The notes under the pieces are model-generated. The model was given only the letters and a program-made list of their open reading frames with translations, did no database searches and had not been told where the DNA came from. Shown in pieces: positions 20,430 to 31,119 of a stretch of 64,000 bases of DNA (the stretch's first letter is position 1; each line of letters opens with the position of its first letter). The position numbers were made by a program, and so were the translations under genes. This DNA comes from Sordariomycetes sp. S80-01Y. Its lineage: Eukaryota > Ascomycota > Sordariomycetes. The stretch spans positions 930,001 to 994,000 of the forward strand of contig JAXQJY010000033.1 in NCBI GenBank assembly GCA_037042185.1, in the 5' to 3' direction.

Positions 20430-23400
20430 ATGACTTCAGGGCGGCAAAGACTGGTCGTTGTAGGCCTGGGGATGGTTGGGATCGCCTTCATGTGAGTGAA
20501 ATGCTCTAGTTGCGTTGGTTCGACTGAAAGGAGCTGACACCGTCTCAGCGAAAAGCTGATGAAGTACGATGCCCGAACGAGGGAATACGATATCACAGTC
20601 CTGGGCGAGGAATCACATCTAGCCTACAACAGAGTTGGCTTGACAAGCTACTTTGAACACCGAAAGATCGAAAATCTGTACCTGAACTCGGCAGAATGGG
20701 TATGCGACCTCGCCGCTGTTTTGATGCGTTGGAAGGCTAATCAGCGTGACAGTACGCCCAAGCTCCGGAAGGGGCCCTGGGGTGGCATGTCAACACGCAA
20801 GTCACTTCAATAGACTCGGAAGCGAAGACTGTCAGTTGCGCAAACGGTGAGGTGGTACCCTATGATATCTTGGTGCTGGCCACGGGGTCGAATGCCATTC
20901 TCCCACAACACACGCCGGGGTTCGACGCACGGGGAGTGTTCGTCTACAGAACCATCGACGACCTCACTAGATTGATTGACTTTGCTGCGTCGAAGAAGGG
21001 GACAGTAGGAGCAGTCGTAGGAGGAGGTCTGCTGGGCCTCGAAGCTGCCAAGGCCATGATGGACCTGGAATGCTACGACAAAGTCAGACTCATCGAACGC
21101 AACCGCTGGGTACTGTCTCGCCAACTTGACGGTGATGCAGGGACAATGGTAGTTCAGCAAGTCAGAGACCTTGGCTTGGACGTCATGCTCACCAAGCGTG
21201 TTGGCAAGATCAAAGCAGACGAGAACAACAATGTGACTGGCGTGGTCTTTGAGGATGGCGATGAGATGGAGTGCTCGACTATATGCTTCGCCATTGGAGT
21301 CAGGGCAAGGGATGAGGTAGCGCTGAAGTCAGGCATTACCTGTGCAGAGAGAGGAGGCGGCATCATTGTCGATGACAACTTGAGCACCAACGTCAAGGAT
21401 GTGTACGCCATCGGCGAATGCGCGAGCTGGCAAAATCAGACCTTTGGTCTCATCGCCCCGGGCATTGAAATGGCCGATGTCCTCGCCTTCAACCTGACAC
21501 AAGCCAAATTGCACAAACCGAGGCTGTTCAAGAGGCCGGATCTGAGCACCAAGCTCAAGCTCATGGGTGTGGACGTCGCAAGCTTTGGCGACTACTTTGC
21601 AGACCGGGATGGCGCCAAGTACCTGCCGCCGAAGTACGTCAGGGACAAGAAAGCTGCCAACGGCGTAGACGGGGCAAATGGTGTCAATGGGCATGGGCCT
21701 CGAAAGGGTGCAGATGTCAAAGCTTTGACCTACCAAGATCCCTTCGCGAACGTCTACAAGAAGTACATCTTCACCCCTGACGGGAAGTACCTGTTAGGAG
21801 GCATGATGATCGGCGACACATCCGACTACGTCAAGTTGGTGCCGATGGTCAAAGGCATGAAGGAGCTGGATGTTCCACCGGGAGAGCTGATCGTCGGGAC
21901 AAAGGGAGGAGATGATCCCGATGACCTAGATGACGACACTCAAGTTTGTTCTTGTCACAATGTGACCAAGGGCGACATCGTCAACGGGGTCAAGGACGGG
22001 TCTTGCAAGGATCTCAGTGCTGTCAAGACCTGCACCAAAGCGGGCACTGGCTGTGGTGGCTGCATGCCACTCATCACCACGATCTTCAACAAGACCATGT
22101 TGTCTTTGGGCAACGAGGTTAAGAACTACCTTTGTTCTCACTTCAACTACTCCCGCGCGGATCTGTATAACATCGTCATGGTCAAGCGATTGACGACGTT
22201 CCCCGAGGTCATGCGCGAGGCGGGCAACGACAAGGAGAGCTCTGGCTGCGAACTCTGCAAGCCCACCGTGGGCAGCATGTTTTCGTCGCTATGGAACCGC
22301 CACGTCATGGACAAACCCACGCATGGCTTGCAAGATACAAACGACCGTTTCCTCGGGAACATTCAACGGAACGGCACCTATTCCGTCGTACCTCGCGTTT
22401 CCGGTGGAGAGATCACCCCTGATAAGCTTGTTGCAATCGGAGCTGTGGCCAAGAAGTACAACCTCTACACCAAGATAACCGGCGGACAGCGCATTGATAT
22501 GTTTGGCGCCAAGAAGCAGGATCTGCTGGACATCTGGGGTCAGCTCGTGGCTGCCGGCATGGAGTCGGGACACGCCTATGCCAAGTCCCTGCGAACCGTC
22601 AAGAGCTGCGTCGGCACAACATGGTGCCGCTTCGGCATCGGCGACAGTGTGGGTATGGCAGTGAGGTTGGAAGAGCGGTACAAGAGCATTCGTGCGCCGC
22701 ACAAGATCAAGGGAGGCGTGAGTGGTTGCGTCAGGGAGTGTGCTGAGGCACAGAACAAAGAGTGAGTGCTTCCTGAATCCTCGTACCAACAATCAGCAAC
22801 TAACAGTTATGTAGCTTCGGTCTCATCGCCACGGAGAAGGGCTTCAACATATTCGTTGCCGGTAACGGAGGCGCAAAGCCTAAGCATTCCGAGCTTTTAG
22901 CGAAGGACGTGCCACCGGCAGAGGTGATTCCCATCCTCGATCGCTACCTAATGTTCTACATCCGCACCGCCGACAAGCTACAGCGCACTGCACGTTGGTT
23001 AGAAAACCTACCTGGTGGCATGAAGTACCTACAAGAAGTCATCCTGGAGGACAAGCTCGGGATATGCGCGTCTTTGGAGGCTCAGATGCAAGAGCTCGTG
23101 GACAGCTTCTTTGATGAGTGGGCCGAGGCGATCAAGTCTCCCTCGATTGCTGCGAAATTTAAGCAATTCCAAAACACGCCAGAGAACGTCGAGAACATGG
23201 AGGTCGAGCAAGATCGAGGACAGCCAAGGCCCGTATTCTGGGCCAAGGAGTCAGCAACGGAAGACTTCAAGGGCCTAAAGGATCGCTGGAGCACCATGAG
23301 CTGGCAGCCCGTACTCGAGGCCTCGCACTTTGACGGTGCTGATGAAAGTCCAAACGGAATCTCCGCAACCATCAAGCGAGGCGATACGCAACTGGCCGTA

Positions 23401-23877
23401 TGGCGCTTCCGGGGCAGGTTCTACGCAACGCAGCAGATGTGCCCTCACAAGCGCGCATTTGTTCTGTCGGATGGGCTGCTCGGCCAGGAACCGTGCAACG
23501 ACTCGCAAAAGGAGCCGCAGACGTCGCCTTGGGTCTCCTGCCCTCACCACAAGCGCAACTTTGACCTCTCGGATGGAGCCTGCAAGACCGACTCGGCGCT
23601 GTCGATTGCAACGTTTCCCGTCGAGGTTCGCGCGGACGGTCTGGTGTACCTGAAGCTGCCCCCGATAGAGGAGCTCGACGCGGCGCTGGGGACGAAGAAG
23701 TGGATGGTCAAGAAGGGCGAGAGCGGCGAGTCGCCGTTTGCCGAGCTCGACAAGAAGATCAAGTTTGTAGGGTTGAGGGGCAAGAAGCCGTCTGCGATGC
23801 CTCATGCCCCGACCAAGATGACGAGACCTGTAGAGTTGATGGCCGGGGGTGGGTGCGGCAGTGCGCCGGATTGGTAG
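20430..23877 (+). CDS. niiA: Assimilatory nitrite reductase [NAD(P)H]
   Basis: Reduces nitrite to ammonium with six electrons in the cytosol (niiA/nit-6). Four exons: 20430-20491, 20549-20699, 20753-22761 and 22815-23877, giving 1094 residues, normal for fungi. Order of domains: FAD/NAD(P)H oxidoreductase ([11 protein letters not shown] at the start; [13 protein letters not shown]; second dinucleotide fold [17 protein letters not shown]); a BFD-type [2Fe-2S] domain with [12 protein letters not shown] and [11 protein letters not shown] (about residues 450-510); nitrite/sulfite reductase halves with siroheme/4Fe-4S cysteines in CVGTTWC and [15 protein letters not shown]; and a C-terminal Rieske domain with CPH and CPHH ligands (MCPHKRAF and [14 protein letters not shown]). 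The start is chosen because ATG leads straight into the FAD motif after a short first exon. The promoter carries NirA- and GATA-type sites. No nitrate reductase or nitrate transporter gene is adjacent in this window. Confidence 0.96.
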
Positions 23878-24526
23878 CAGACGCTCATGAAGGTTAGAAA
23901 AGCAAGGAAAACGAGACTACGGGCTCGGGTTGTTCGAATACAAAACTTCTACTCCATGCTTCACGGTCCCGCATTGTCTGAGATGGATCGGGGCGCACTA
24001 ACACCCCGAGAGCGCATCCCATCCCCGGCACTAAAGCAGCCTCAGGGCCCTATGACGTTGCGCAGGGCAGCCGTGAAGGATGCATAGTCGCAACCCTCGG
24101 CATTCCGGCTGATCGTCGACGCATCGAAGCTAAGTCGATTGATTAATTCCAAGTGCCTCTACCTGCCCTGGCCCATTTGGTGAATAATTGTTCTCTTTTC
24201 AGCGTTCATGTCTGCATGCACGCACTGGCCGTCGCAGCGCTAGTACTGCTCGGTTATTAGTGCCCTGTTGTCAGTACTAAGCACGTATCTCAGTAGACTA
24301 CTCCCTGTACTGTAGGTACCTGTAAGTGGCCTGTCGCGGCGCCGCGCCCCAGCCGGACGAACCGGATTTAGGGGCTCAGCCAACCTTTCTGCATGCAGCG
24401 TCTTCATTTGTCAACCTCATCCACCACTCTCACTTCACTTGCCCGAGATCTCACCTCTCCCACTTTTCATCTCGCTCTCGAATAAGCACTCTATCGAAAC
24501 CAACTCGGGGGGGTATTGGCCGCGAC
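23878..24526. other. Intergenic, leader of the Zn2Cys6 gene
   Basis: No gene recognised. The last 150 bases are C/T-rich (CTCACTTCACTTGCC and similar), typical of a 5' leader. Confidence 0.5.
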
Positions 24527-26894
24527 ATGTCATTCTACAACGGCACCAACGGCTACGCCCATCCCGGCGATGCCGGCCAGCTGCCCCCAACCTCGTCAAC
24601 ATCTTCACCCGCCTCTCAACAGGCCCAGGCTCAGGCTCAGGACGGCCAAGGCCAGCCCAAACCCTCGGGTCGCCAGCTGTCCTGTGCGCTATGTCAACGT
24701 CGCAAGATCAAGTGCGACCGCACGACGCCCTGCTCAAACTGCGTCAAAGCCAATGTCGTCTGCACCCCGAGCACTCCCGCCCCGCCGCGCCAGCGCATGA
24801 GGCCCAGGCGGGATCTCCAGGAGCGGCTGGCGCGGTGCGAGAGTCTGTTGAGGCAGTATTCGGAGGCCGATCGCGCCGTGCCGAGCGATGTCTTCTCCCC
24901 GATGGCCATGAGTGCCAGCGGTGCCAGTACGCCTAATGGAGGGCTCGGGGTCAAGACGTACCAGATGCAGGGCGGGAGTGAGAAGAAGAGCCCAGGCGCC
25001 ACGCCCAGTGGGAGGATTGTCCAGGAGAGCGCCATCTCTGGACCTGGGGGTGTGAGGTTTGTTGATGGCCAGTTGTGGGAGAAGTTAAATGACGAGGTAC
25101 CTTCACACCGTCCACGCCACCTAAGGTCCTGTCCACTAACACACTAGCACATAGATCACGAACATGAGGAGTCTAATCGATTCCGAGGATCCAGAGGGCG
25201 CTATTCCTCCCTACGATCACCAGAAAGACTTCGAGCAGACGAGCAACTGCCCCAGTCCTCAGAGCGATGAGAGACCTAGCCTCGATCCCGTTCAAGCTTT
25301 CAAGTTGTGGCAGATTTTCCTCGACAGGGTCAACCCACTCATCAAGATTATCCACGCTCCCACTCTTCAACCCTTACTGGTTCAGGCAGCAACCGACATC
25401 ACGAGCGTGCCGCTCGACTATCAAGCCCTGCTGTACTCCATCTTTGGCCTGGCTAGCATCGCCCTCTCCAACGATGAAGCCACTTCTATCATCGGCTGCA
25501 ACCGGGACCAAGCAGCACACCGTTTCACGAAGGCCACATTCCACGCTCTGACACGATTCGACTTTCTTCGGCGGTACAACATGGTCGTCCTCCAAGCCCT
25601 CGTCCACAACCTAATCATCCTCCAAAGCCAATACAACCGTCACGCCTCTTGGGTCCTGTCTGGCTCCCTCGTCCGCGTGGCCATCAGCATGGGCTACCAC
25701 CGCGATGGCGAGGCTCTTAAGCTCCCTCCGTTCGAAACCGAAATGCGTCGTCGAATTTGGTGGCAGATTGTCAACCATGATCTCACGCTGACTGTCGATT
25801 GTGGGTTCAAGCATATATCCATCCCTAAGGACTTCGACACGAAACAGCCCCTGAATCTAAACGATGCCGACATGTATCCCGACGCTTCGGGTGAACTGAA
25901 ATCTAGGGAGGGTCCTACCGAAATGGCTTTCATCTTGGTGGTCAATCGCGTAACGCAGTACATGCTAGACGAAGAGTCCCGTCTCACCGTGGAATCTACC
26001 ATCCTCGGCCAAGGACCCTCCGATGCACCGCTCGACCCTTACGTCTTGGAACGCAATCGACTCTTCATCCAATCTCTCGAAAGAGACCTTCTGGAAATAG
26101 AGCAGCGCTTCCTCTCCCCGACCGCGGGCAATGCCCACCTCGCCGCCCTCGGTTTCAGGCCGCATCTCATCGACCGCCTCAACGACATGGTGCGCCCCAT
26201 GACCGAGGCCCCAGAATGGGGCAACGAAGTCCAGGGACCCAAAGACAATCTCTTCAAGCTCCTACTCACGACTAATGAAAACATCGGCGATGCCTACCTC
26301 TCCATGAAAGAATGGGGGTTTGGCTGGTTCATCCGCATGCATTTCCATCTGGAAATCCTGGCGACGCTGTCGTCCTTCATGTATCAGAAGCCGCTCAGTA
26401 ACTTCGCCGACCGCTCATGGCGCATGTTCGAACTTTTCTACCGCGAGTTCCCCGAAATCGGCAACCTGGATCAGCGCGCATACCTGGCGCAGGCGCAGTT
26501 CACCCTCAAGGCCTGGGACGCGCGAGAGCAGGCCTACCACAGCTCCGGCTCCATGCTTCAAGTGCCTGACTTCATCGTACAGCTGCGACAGCAGGTACAG
26601 CAGCACGGCACGCCTGCAGCCTCTGGAGCCTCCCGCGGACCTCTGAACGGTGCGAAGGGAGTGGATGCACAGCAGCAGCAGGGGGGTGTGCAGATGCCGC
26701 AGGGGATGCCGATGCAGGATCAGCCGTTGAGCTTCATGCCCGAGGAGCAGATGGGGAGCAATTCCTTGCACAGCAGTTTCTTGTCATGGGACTTCGCCGG
26801 CGACATGGGAGGCATGGGTGCTTTGGGAGACATGAATGGGGTTTTCGGGCCGTACGACGATGGGAGTGGTGGTGGTCCCAATCCATTCCAGTGA
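24527..26894 (+). CDS. Zn2Cys6 fungal-specific transcription factor
   Basis: Nuclear regulator of the Gal4-like class. Two exons, 24527-25096 and 25155-26894, giving 769 residues. The Zn cluster is at about residues 49-80: [15 protein letters not shown] and [12 protein letters not shown] provide the six cysteines; a basic linker and short coiled segment ([17 protein letters not shown]) follow, as in dimerising members. The fungal-specific trans domain runs from about residue 240 to 560, with [23 protein letters not shown]-like region [17 protein letters not shown] and [15 protein letters not shown]. The C terminus is Gln-, Met- and Gly-rich ([15 protein letters not shown]), a likely activation region. 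It sits tail-to-tail with the alpha-xylosidase gene, so a link to plant polysaccharide use is possible but not shown. It is not XlnR by its zinc cluster sequence. Target genes unknown. Confidence 0.87.
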
Positions 26895-27141
26895 AGGCTT
26901 GCTCGGGAGCAAGGCGGTGAATCGACATAATACTTGCGTATTTTTAACTTGGAGTAAACGAAGGGCGTATCTTGAATGGTTGAGGCGCTCTGGTTCGGAT
27001 AGAGAGGATTTACGTATGATGAATGAAATGTTAGACTCCTTGGCGGTACGGTTAGCCCGCTTCTCTCATTAGGACTGCTCCAGTGGGTGTGATAGTGATC
27101 CGATTCCCTTCTATGTCTAATCAAGTTTGTTTTTGGCCGCT

Positions 27142-29537
27142 TCACAGCGACTCAATCGAGACCTCGGCGTCTCCATCCAGGCTCCTGCCCTTCTCGCTAA
27201 CCTTGACCTCGCCCTTCAGAGCCGAGGTGTCCTTGAGCTTACCGTCCTCGCCGACCTCGAGCGTGCCGACCACGGTGCCGTCGTAATTGACGACATTCGC
27301 CCTGGCACCAGCCTTGACCTCGTACAGGGCCACCTCGACGTCCTTCTCGTAGTCGAAGACGCTGCCGCTCTGCTTCCTGTCGCCCAGCACGAGGATCGTG
27401 TTCTCCCTAACGTACAGCGGCAGGGTGCCGAAGGCGTGCTTCTCCCTGAACCAGCCCGGGCCGGACTTGACCTCGTTGGTGAAGTAGGACGTCCACCTGC
27501 CCTTGGGGAGGTAGAATTCGACCTCGCCCGACTCCTCGAAGATGGGCGCGGCGAGGAGCTGCGAGCCGATCATGAACTGGCGGTCCACCATCCACGACGT
27601 CGGGTCCTCGGGGAACTCGAGGGCGAGGGTGCGGAGGGAGAGGGGGATGCCGCCCTCCATGGACTCCATGCCCTGGGCGTAGAAGTAGGGCATCAGCCTC
27701 GTCTTCAGGCCGGTCCACTTGGCCAGCGTGCGCGAGCAGCCCTCCTCGGTCCTGTCGTCGTTGTCGACGGTCCACGGCACGCGGTACGAGCTGCTGCCGT
27801 GCAGGCGCGAGTGGCTGCACAGCAGGCCCATGGCCACCCAGCGCTTGTAGACCCAGGGCGGCGGGGAGCCCTCGAAGCCGCCGATGTCGCAGCTCCACCA
27901 CGAGAAGCCGCTGACGCCCATGGACAGGCCGCCGCGGATGGACTCGGCGAGGGCTTCGGGGGTGGACTCGCAGTCGCCGCCCCAGCCGAGCGGGAAGCGC
28001 TGGGAGCCGGCGCACGCGGCGCGGGCGAAGAGCACGGCCTCGTCCTTGCCGTAGCGCGCCTGGAGCGCCTCGTAGACGATCTGGTTGTAGGCGAAGGCGT
28101 AGTAGTTGTGCATCTTGTGGGGGTCGACCGTCTTGTCGTGCCACTGGACGTCCAGCGTGGGGATGCGCTCGCCAAAGTCGGTCTTGAGGGCGTCGACACC
28201 CATGTCGAAGAGGCTGTTGAGGCACTCGGTGTACCAGGCCCTGGCCTCGGGGTTGGTCACATCCACGAGGCCCATGCCGGCCTGCCAGAGATCCCACTGC
28301 CACGTGTCGCCGTTCTTGCGCTTGAGGAGGTAGCCCTTCTCGGCGGCGTGCTTGAAGGCGGCGCCGTGCTGGGCGATGTAGGGGTTGATCCAGACGCAGA
28401 CCTTCTTGCAGAGCCCCTGCTCCTTCATGCGGGCGATCTGGCCCTTGGGGTCGGGGAAGCGCTCGGAGTCGAAGACGAAGTCGGTCCAGGTAAAGGCCTT
28501 CATCCAGAAGCAGTCGAAGTGGAAGACGTCGACGGGCGAGCCGCGCTCCTTCATGCCCTCGAGGAAGGAGGTGACGGTCTTCTCGTCGTAGCTGGTGGTG
28601 AAGCTGGTGGTGAGCCAGAGGCCGAAACTCCAGCCGGGCACCTTTCCAGGCTTGCCGGTCAGGATGGAGTACTTCTTGAGCACCTCCTTGGGCGACGGTC
28701 CGTAGATGATGTAGAACTTGATCCTCTGCCCCTCGAGGACGTGCTGCACCCTCGTGGCTCGCTCGCTGCCGATCTCGAGATCGACGCGGCCCGGGTTGTC
28801 GATGAAGATGCCGTAGCCCCTGTTGCTCATCCAGAAGGAAACGTTCTTGTAAGCCTGGTCGCTGCTCGTGCCGCCGTCGGCGTTCCACAGCGACACGGAC
28901 TGGCCAACCTTGTTCCAGGCGGTGAAGCGCTCGCCCAGGCCGTAGACGCCCTCGCCGACGGCCAGGTTCGTCTGGAAGAACATGTAGTGCTTGAGGTCGC
29001 GCATGTCGCCGGTCTGCATGGGCGTGCTGGGCGCAGGGGTGTAGGCGAAGCCGACGCTGCGTGCTCCGAGGTTGGTGAGCTGCGTGCTCCCGTCGGCGCT
29101 GTGGAACTTGATGTTGAACTTGTGAGGGTCTGCGCCGATGGTGGCGGACAGGGAGCCGGAGTTGAGAGTCGTGCCCTTGTCGCTCTTTGTGACCTTGCCC
29201 GAGACTGAGGGCTTGCCATCCGGGAAGAGGTCGAAGTGAGGGCCCAGATTCTGGGCACCGGCCCAATGTGCTGACTCGACCGAGATGACACCGTCGAACT
29301 CAGCCTTGACGTCCTGGACAGGATTAGCACGGCTGTGATGGACCTTGCAAGCTGATGCCTTACCATTGTGATGGTGGGTGTGTTGAGAGTGTGGCCTCGA
29401 GAATGGATCTGCCTGGTCGGGCACAGCAGACTCAAGCCATTCTCGCCGTCGAGGGGAGCTACATCGTAGACCTCCTCAGCATAGTCGGTGTGAACGCCCT
29501 CAGCGGGCAGCCACATGCCATCGCGAAGCTTGACCAT
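27142..29537 (-). CDS. GH31 alpha-xylosidase (YicI-like), intracellular
   Basis: Predicted to release alpha-linked xylose from xyloglucan oligosaccharides or isoprimeverose. Two exons: 29537-29364 and 29313-27142, giving 781 residues. The first exon was recovered from a GTAAGG..CCAG intron and starts MVKLRDGMWLPAEGVH, a conserved beginning of fungal YicI-type proteins. Catalytic features: the nucleophile Asp (about residue 437) in DALKTDFGERIPT, where KTDFGER is the alpha-xylosidase form of the GH31 motif, and the acid/base Asp (about residue 505) in LGWGGDCEST. Also GEGVYGLGERFTAWNK in the N-terminal beta domain and DVFHFDCFWMK in the barrel. No signal peptide is seen, so it should act inside the cell. 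The gene is very GC-rich at third positions, which explains long antisense open frames over it. Divergent from the secreted GH3 gene. Confidence 0.9.
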
Positions 29538-29636
29538 TGTCAACCGAGGCGATTCGAGGTGTGGAGATGTCAATTGGGATCACAGCTCCTTCACGCGAGG
29601 TCCAGCTTGTCTCGAGGAGAGGTGCAGAGGCGCGTG

Positions 29637-29642
29637 TTAGCC
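29637..29642 (-). promoter_or_regulatory. GGCTAA motif (XlnR/Xyr1-type), site 1
   Basis: GGCTAA on the minus strand about 100 bases upstream of the GH31 start codon, in the same orientation as the gene. XlnR/Xyr1 bind GGCTAA/GGCTAR in xylanolytic promoters. A six-base match alone is weak. Confidence 0.3.
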
Positions 29643-29748
29643 AAGCTCTGACAGCAACGGGCAATGGGCAACGGGCTTTCCTCGACGGCGATGAAGACGG
29701 GACGAGAACTTGGGAGGTTTGGAGAAGTTTTCCCAACGACGCCAAAGA

Positions 29749-29773
29749 AAACAAGAACAAGAACAAGAACAAA
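29749..29773. repeat. AACAAG microsatellite
   Basis: About four hexamer units of AACAAG on the plus strand, about 212 bases upstream of the GH31 start; on the GH31 strand it reads as a TTGTTC pyrimidine-rich tract. Confidence 0.8.
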
Positions 29774-29779
29774 TTAGCC
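29774..29779 (-). promoter_or_regulatory. GGCTAA motif (XlnR/Xyr1-type), site 2
   Basis: Second GGCTAA on the minus strand, about 237 bases upstream of the GH31 start and immediately next to the AACAAG microsatellite. A third copy (GGCTAAA, minus strand) lies at 30240-30246. Confidence 0.3.
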
Positions 29780-31119
29780 GGGCTGCTGTGCTACTGGAGG
29801 CAGTGGACCCCAATGATGAAGGCGTCGTTGGACATGCGCCCCTCATCGTCCATGTGTCGACCCCACGTTGGAGGCGCGTGGGCTGCCATGAGGTGGGATA
29901 ACTGGTCGCTGACAGAAGAGCCCCTCCACAGATCGGAAGGACGCCGCTGTTGGGGCGCTTTAAGCGGCTTTGGGCGCTGTCTCTCCAGCGGAGACCCCTG
30001 AGCTGCGGCGCTGTCAATTGGTGCGTAAATTTACCCGACACCGGGTGAAGTCGACTGTCCACAGCGCAGTCCGGCGGAGATCCGGCGGGGGTGCTGTTGC
30101 GATGGAGAGGTGCCACTGGAGCGTGTACGAGTGCGAGCGAACCCACGAAACTTGAAAGACGGGCCTCGGACGGGATTATATGGTTCCTGGTTCCTGGGCA
30201 CTCGTCCTGAGTCAGCCCTCTTTTTCATTATGCCCTGACTTTAGCCACGAACCCTCTGCCTGCGTAGAGGGGAAGACCCTGGTCTGGTCGCCATGGATCG
30301 CAGCGGAGGCCCCCTTTTCTGAGATCGGACCCCGCGAACCTTATCGTTCTCGACACAACGTCCTGGGGTCAGCCTCGCACTGGTACTTGGTAGCTTGCAT
30401 GTCACGCTGGAAGCCAAGGGAGCGGCCCAGGAGTGTCGGGACGCAAAGCCGTCGAACCCTGCTTAGCATGTGCTTCGCACAGAGCTTAACTTCCATCGTC
30501 CGGTCACGGTTCCCAAGATGTGGAGACCGTTGCAGATACCACGTCGGGCGAAGTCGTGAAGAGGTTGTGATCGTTCTCGTCGGGATATCGTGGGCAAGCG
30601 ACCCGCCAGTACACTTTCGAGTGTCTTGAGAGGCGTTGGTAGGGATGCCCTCGCTTTCTGCCCTGAAGAAGAACGACTCAGCCACTACCATATGCTGTCA
30701 ACGTTGGTCTTGACGCTGAGCCATTAAGGGTGTTTATGCTCTCGGTAGAAACACGCCCGAGTTCCCGGCTTTCCTACCCCAAAACGAAACGTACTCCTTC
30801 TCCGCATTTCCCCAGCTCCGTGGCCCCCTACTAGTGCCGCCAATCTCAACTTTTGCCGGAGCGGCCCTGCCCTTCCCTTGACTTCTCGCAAGCTTGGCTC
30901 CGTAATTGCGATGCCCCGGGGGGGTATGAACCGGGAGGAGACGCGTCCTAGTATTGGCCACCTGCATTGCGTTTAGCTGTTTGGCCGGCTATGTTGGTCC
31001 CTGGCAGGAAGATATATTGCAGAGGCAGCCCACCTCGTGAGCTTGTCTTGCTGATCTATGTACACTTGCAGCCGCCAGCCATCAATTGACCCTGCCTCGT
31101 GTCAGCTTGATCTTTCACG

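Larger units (their letters stand above)
29538..31119. other. Divergent promoter region of GH31 and GH3, 1.6 kb
   Basis: No gene recognised. It holds three GGCTAA motifs, all on the GH31 strand, and the AACAAG microsatellite. A TATA-like ATATATTG occurs near 31010-31018, about 105 bases before the GH3 start. Confidence 0.5.

Noticed and set aside
27127-29208. A 693-codon open frame on the plus strand, and a 619-codon second minus-strand frame at 27407-29266.
   Set aside because: Both overlay the GH31 alpha-xylosidase. They arise from strong G/C bias at its third codon positions, and their products are repetitive in Ala, Arg, Gly and Val with no family pattern.
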